6,939 nucleotides of DNA from Candidatus Margulisiibacteriota bacterium (GTDB lineage Bacteria; Margulisbacteria; Marinamargulisbacteria; DT-59): assembly GCA_013215865.1 (NCBI GenBank), contig JABSQL010000482.1:1-6939 (forward strand), in the 5' to 3' direction. Under the pieces are notes generated by a model. That model searched no databases. It saw only the letters and a program-made list of their open reading frames with translations, and was not told the DNA's origin. The translations under genes and the position numbers were made by a program. Shown piece after piece: positions 6,734 through 6,939 of this stretch. How positions within the stretch are numbered: position 1 is the stretch's first letter; the number at the start of each line of letters is the position of its first letter.

Positions 6734-6886
6734 ATGTTTGGCTGTTTTAGCCTCAAAAATGGGTGGTGCGCGTTGGTAGAGGATGTTAGAACATATTATA
6801 TCCAGAATCATAACCAAACCTTTAATTTTCCCTTCACCAAGGACTCATGGCTCATTAAATTACAAGTCACCCCTCCAGGTGCTTAG
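6734..6886 (+). CDS. Doubtful 50-codon open frame
   Basis: An ATG at 6734-6736, closely preceded by GAGG, opens a 50-codon frame ending with TAG at 6884-6886. The product would contain VRTYYIQNHNQTFNFPF and a C-terminal KLQVTPPG. I recognise no family, membrane segment or motif. It lies in the otherwise empty 278 bases after the integrase relic, and an in-frame stop sits just upstream at 6725-6727, so it is not the tail of a longer frame. It may be random, or a scrap of a former gene. Confidence 0.15.
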   Translation: MFGCFSLKNGWCALVEDVRTYYIQNHNQTFNFPFTKDSWLIKLQVTPPGA

Positions 6887-6939
6887 GGAGGTGATGTTTG
6901 TTTCTAATTCTTGAGGATTTGGTGTCTAATTATTGGTTC

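Noticed and set aside
6755..6810. tRNA-like wording (GCGTTGGTAGAG) suggesting a tRNA fragment used as attachment site
   Set aside because: Only the D-loop-like words fit; no acceptor, anticodon or T-arm pairing can be drawn.
6868..6893. Hairpin CACC...GGTG that might be a terminator
   Set aside because: The stem is broken by a mismatch after four pairs and no T run follows on either strand.

Overview
This window holds part of a decayed chromosomally integrated conjugative element of the P-type (RP4/Ti-like, MPF-T with MOBP relaxase). From the right-hand side inward, the minus strand carries a 5'-truncated trbG, then trbH, trbI, an ankyrin-repeat cargo gene, traJ, traI and the start of traG. 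The calls for traI, traJ and trbG rest on remembered resemblance to RP4 proteins, supported by motifs visible in the translations. Base composition is moderately A+T-rich. Together with the ankyrin protein, this suggests a gammaproteobacterium of the Legionella/Coxiella type, whose genomes commonly carry P-type Trb/Tra islands. That placement is an inference and not secure.

Layout. Positions 1-356 (minus) encode the N-terminus of the coupling ATPase TraG, cut by the window edge. Positions 359-1945 (minus) are the relaxase traI, and 1942-2316 (minus) its relaxosome partner traJ; the two overlap by ATGA. The 80-bp gap 2317-2396, upstream of traJ, is where an RP4-like oriT would be expected; only a weak candidate is visible. 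Positions 2397-3446 (minus) encode a 349-residue protein with two near-identical 85-residue tandem units followed by ankyrin repeats. It is more A+T-rich than its neighbours and has its own plausible promoter. Positions 3543-5238 (minus) are trbI and trbH, and 5235 to about 5945 is what remains of trbG. All three are parts of the envelope-spanning core of the mating channel.

At about 5943-5953 the trbG sequence stops inside the gene and an oppositely oriented tyrosine recombinase begins, also inside its gene. The recombinase lacks its N-terminal part and carries a +1 frameshift at 6552-6555, just before its last active-site residues. The reading frame resumes to a stop at 6659-6661. The simplest reading is a deletion that joined a divergently transcribed integrase to trbG and removed the first part of both genes, along with any genes between them. 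The final 278 bases hold no convincing gene, only a short tandem repeat and one doubtful 50-codon frame.

How it works together. TraJ and TraI would form the relaxosome at oriT, TraG would deliver the relaxase-DNA complex, and TrbG, TrbH and TrbI would form the outer core of the channel. With trbG beheaded and the upstream trb genes absent here, this copy probably cannot build its own channel unless the missing genes lie elsewhere. The relaxase, TraJ and the ankyrin gene look intact.
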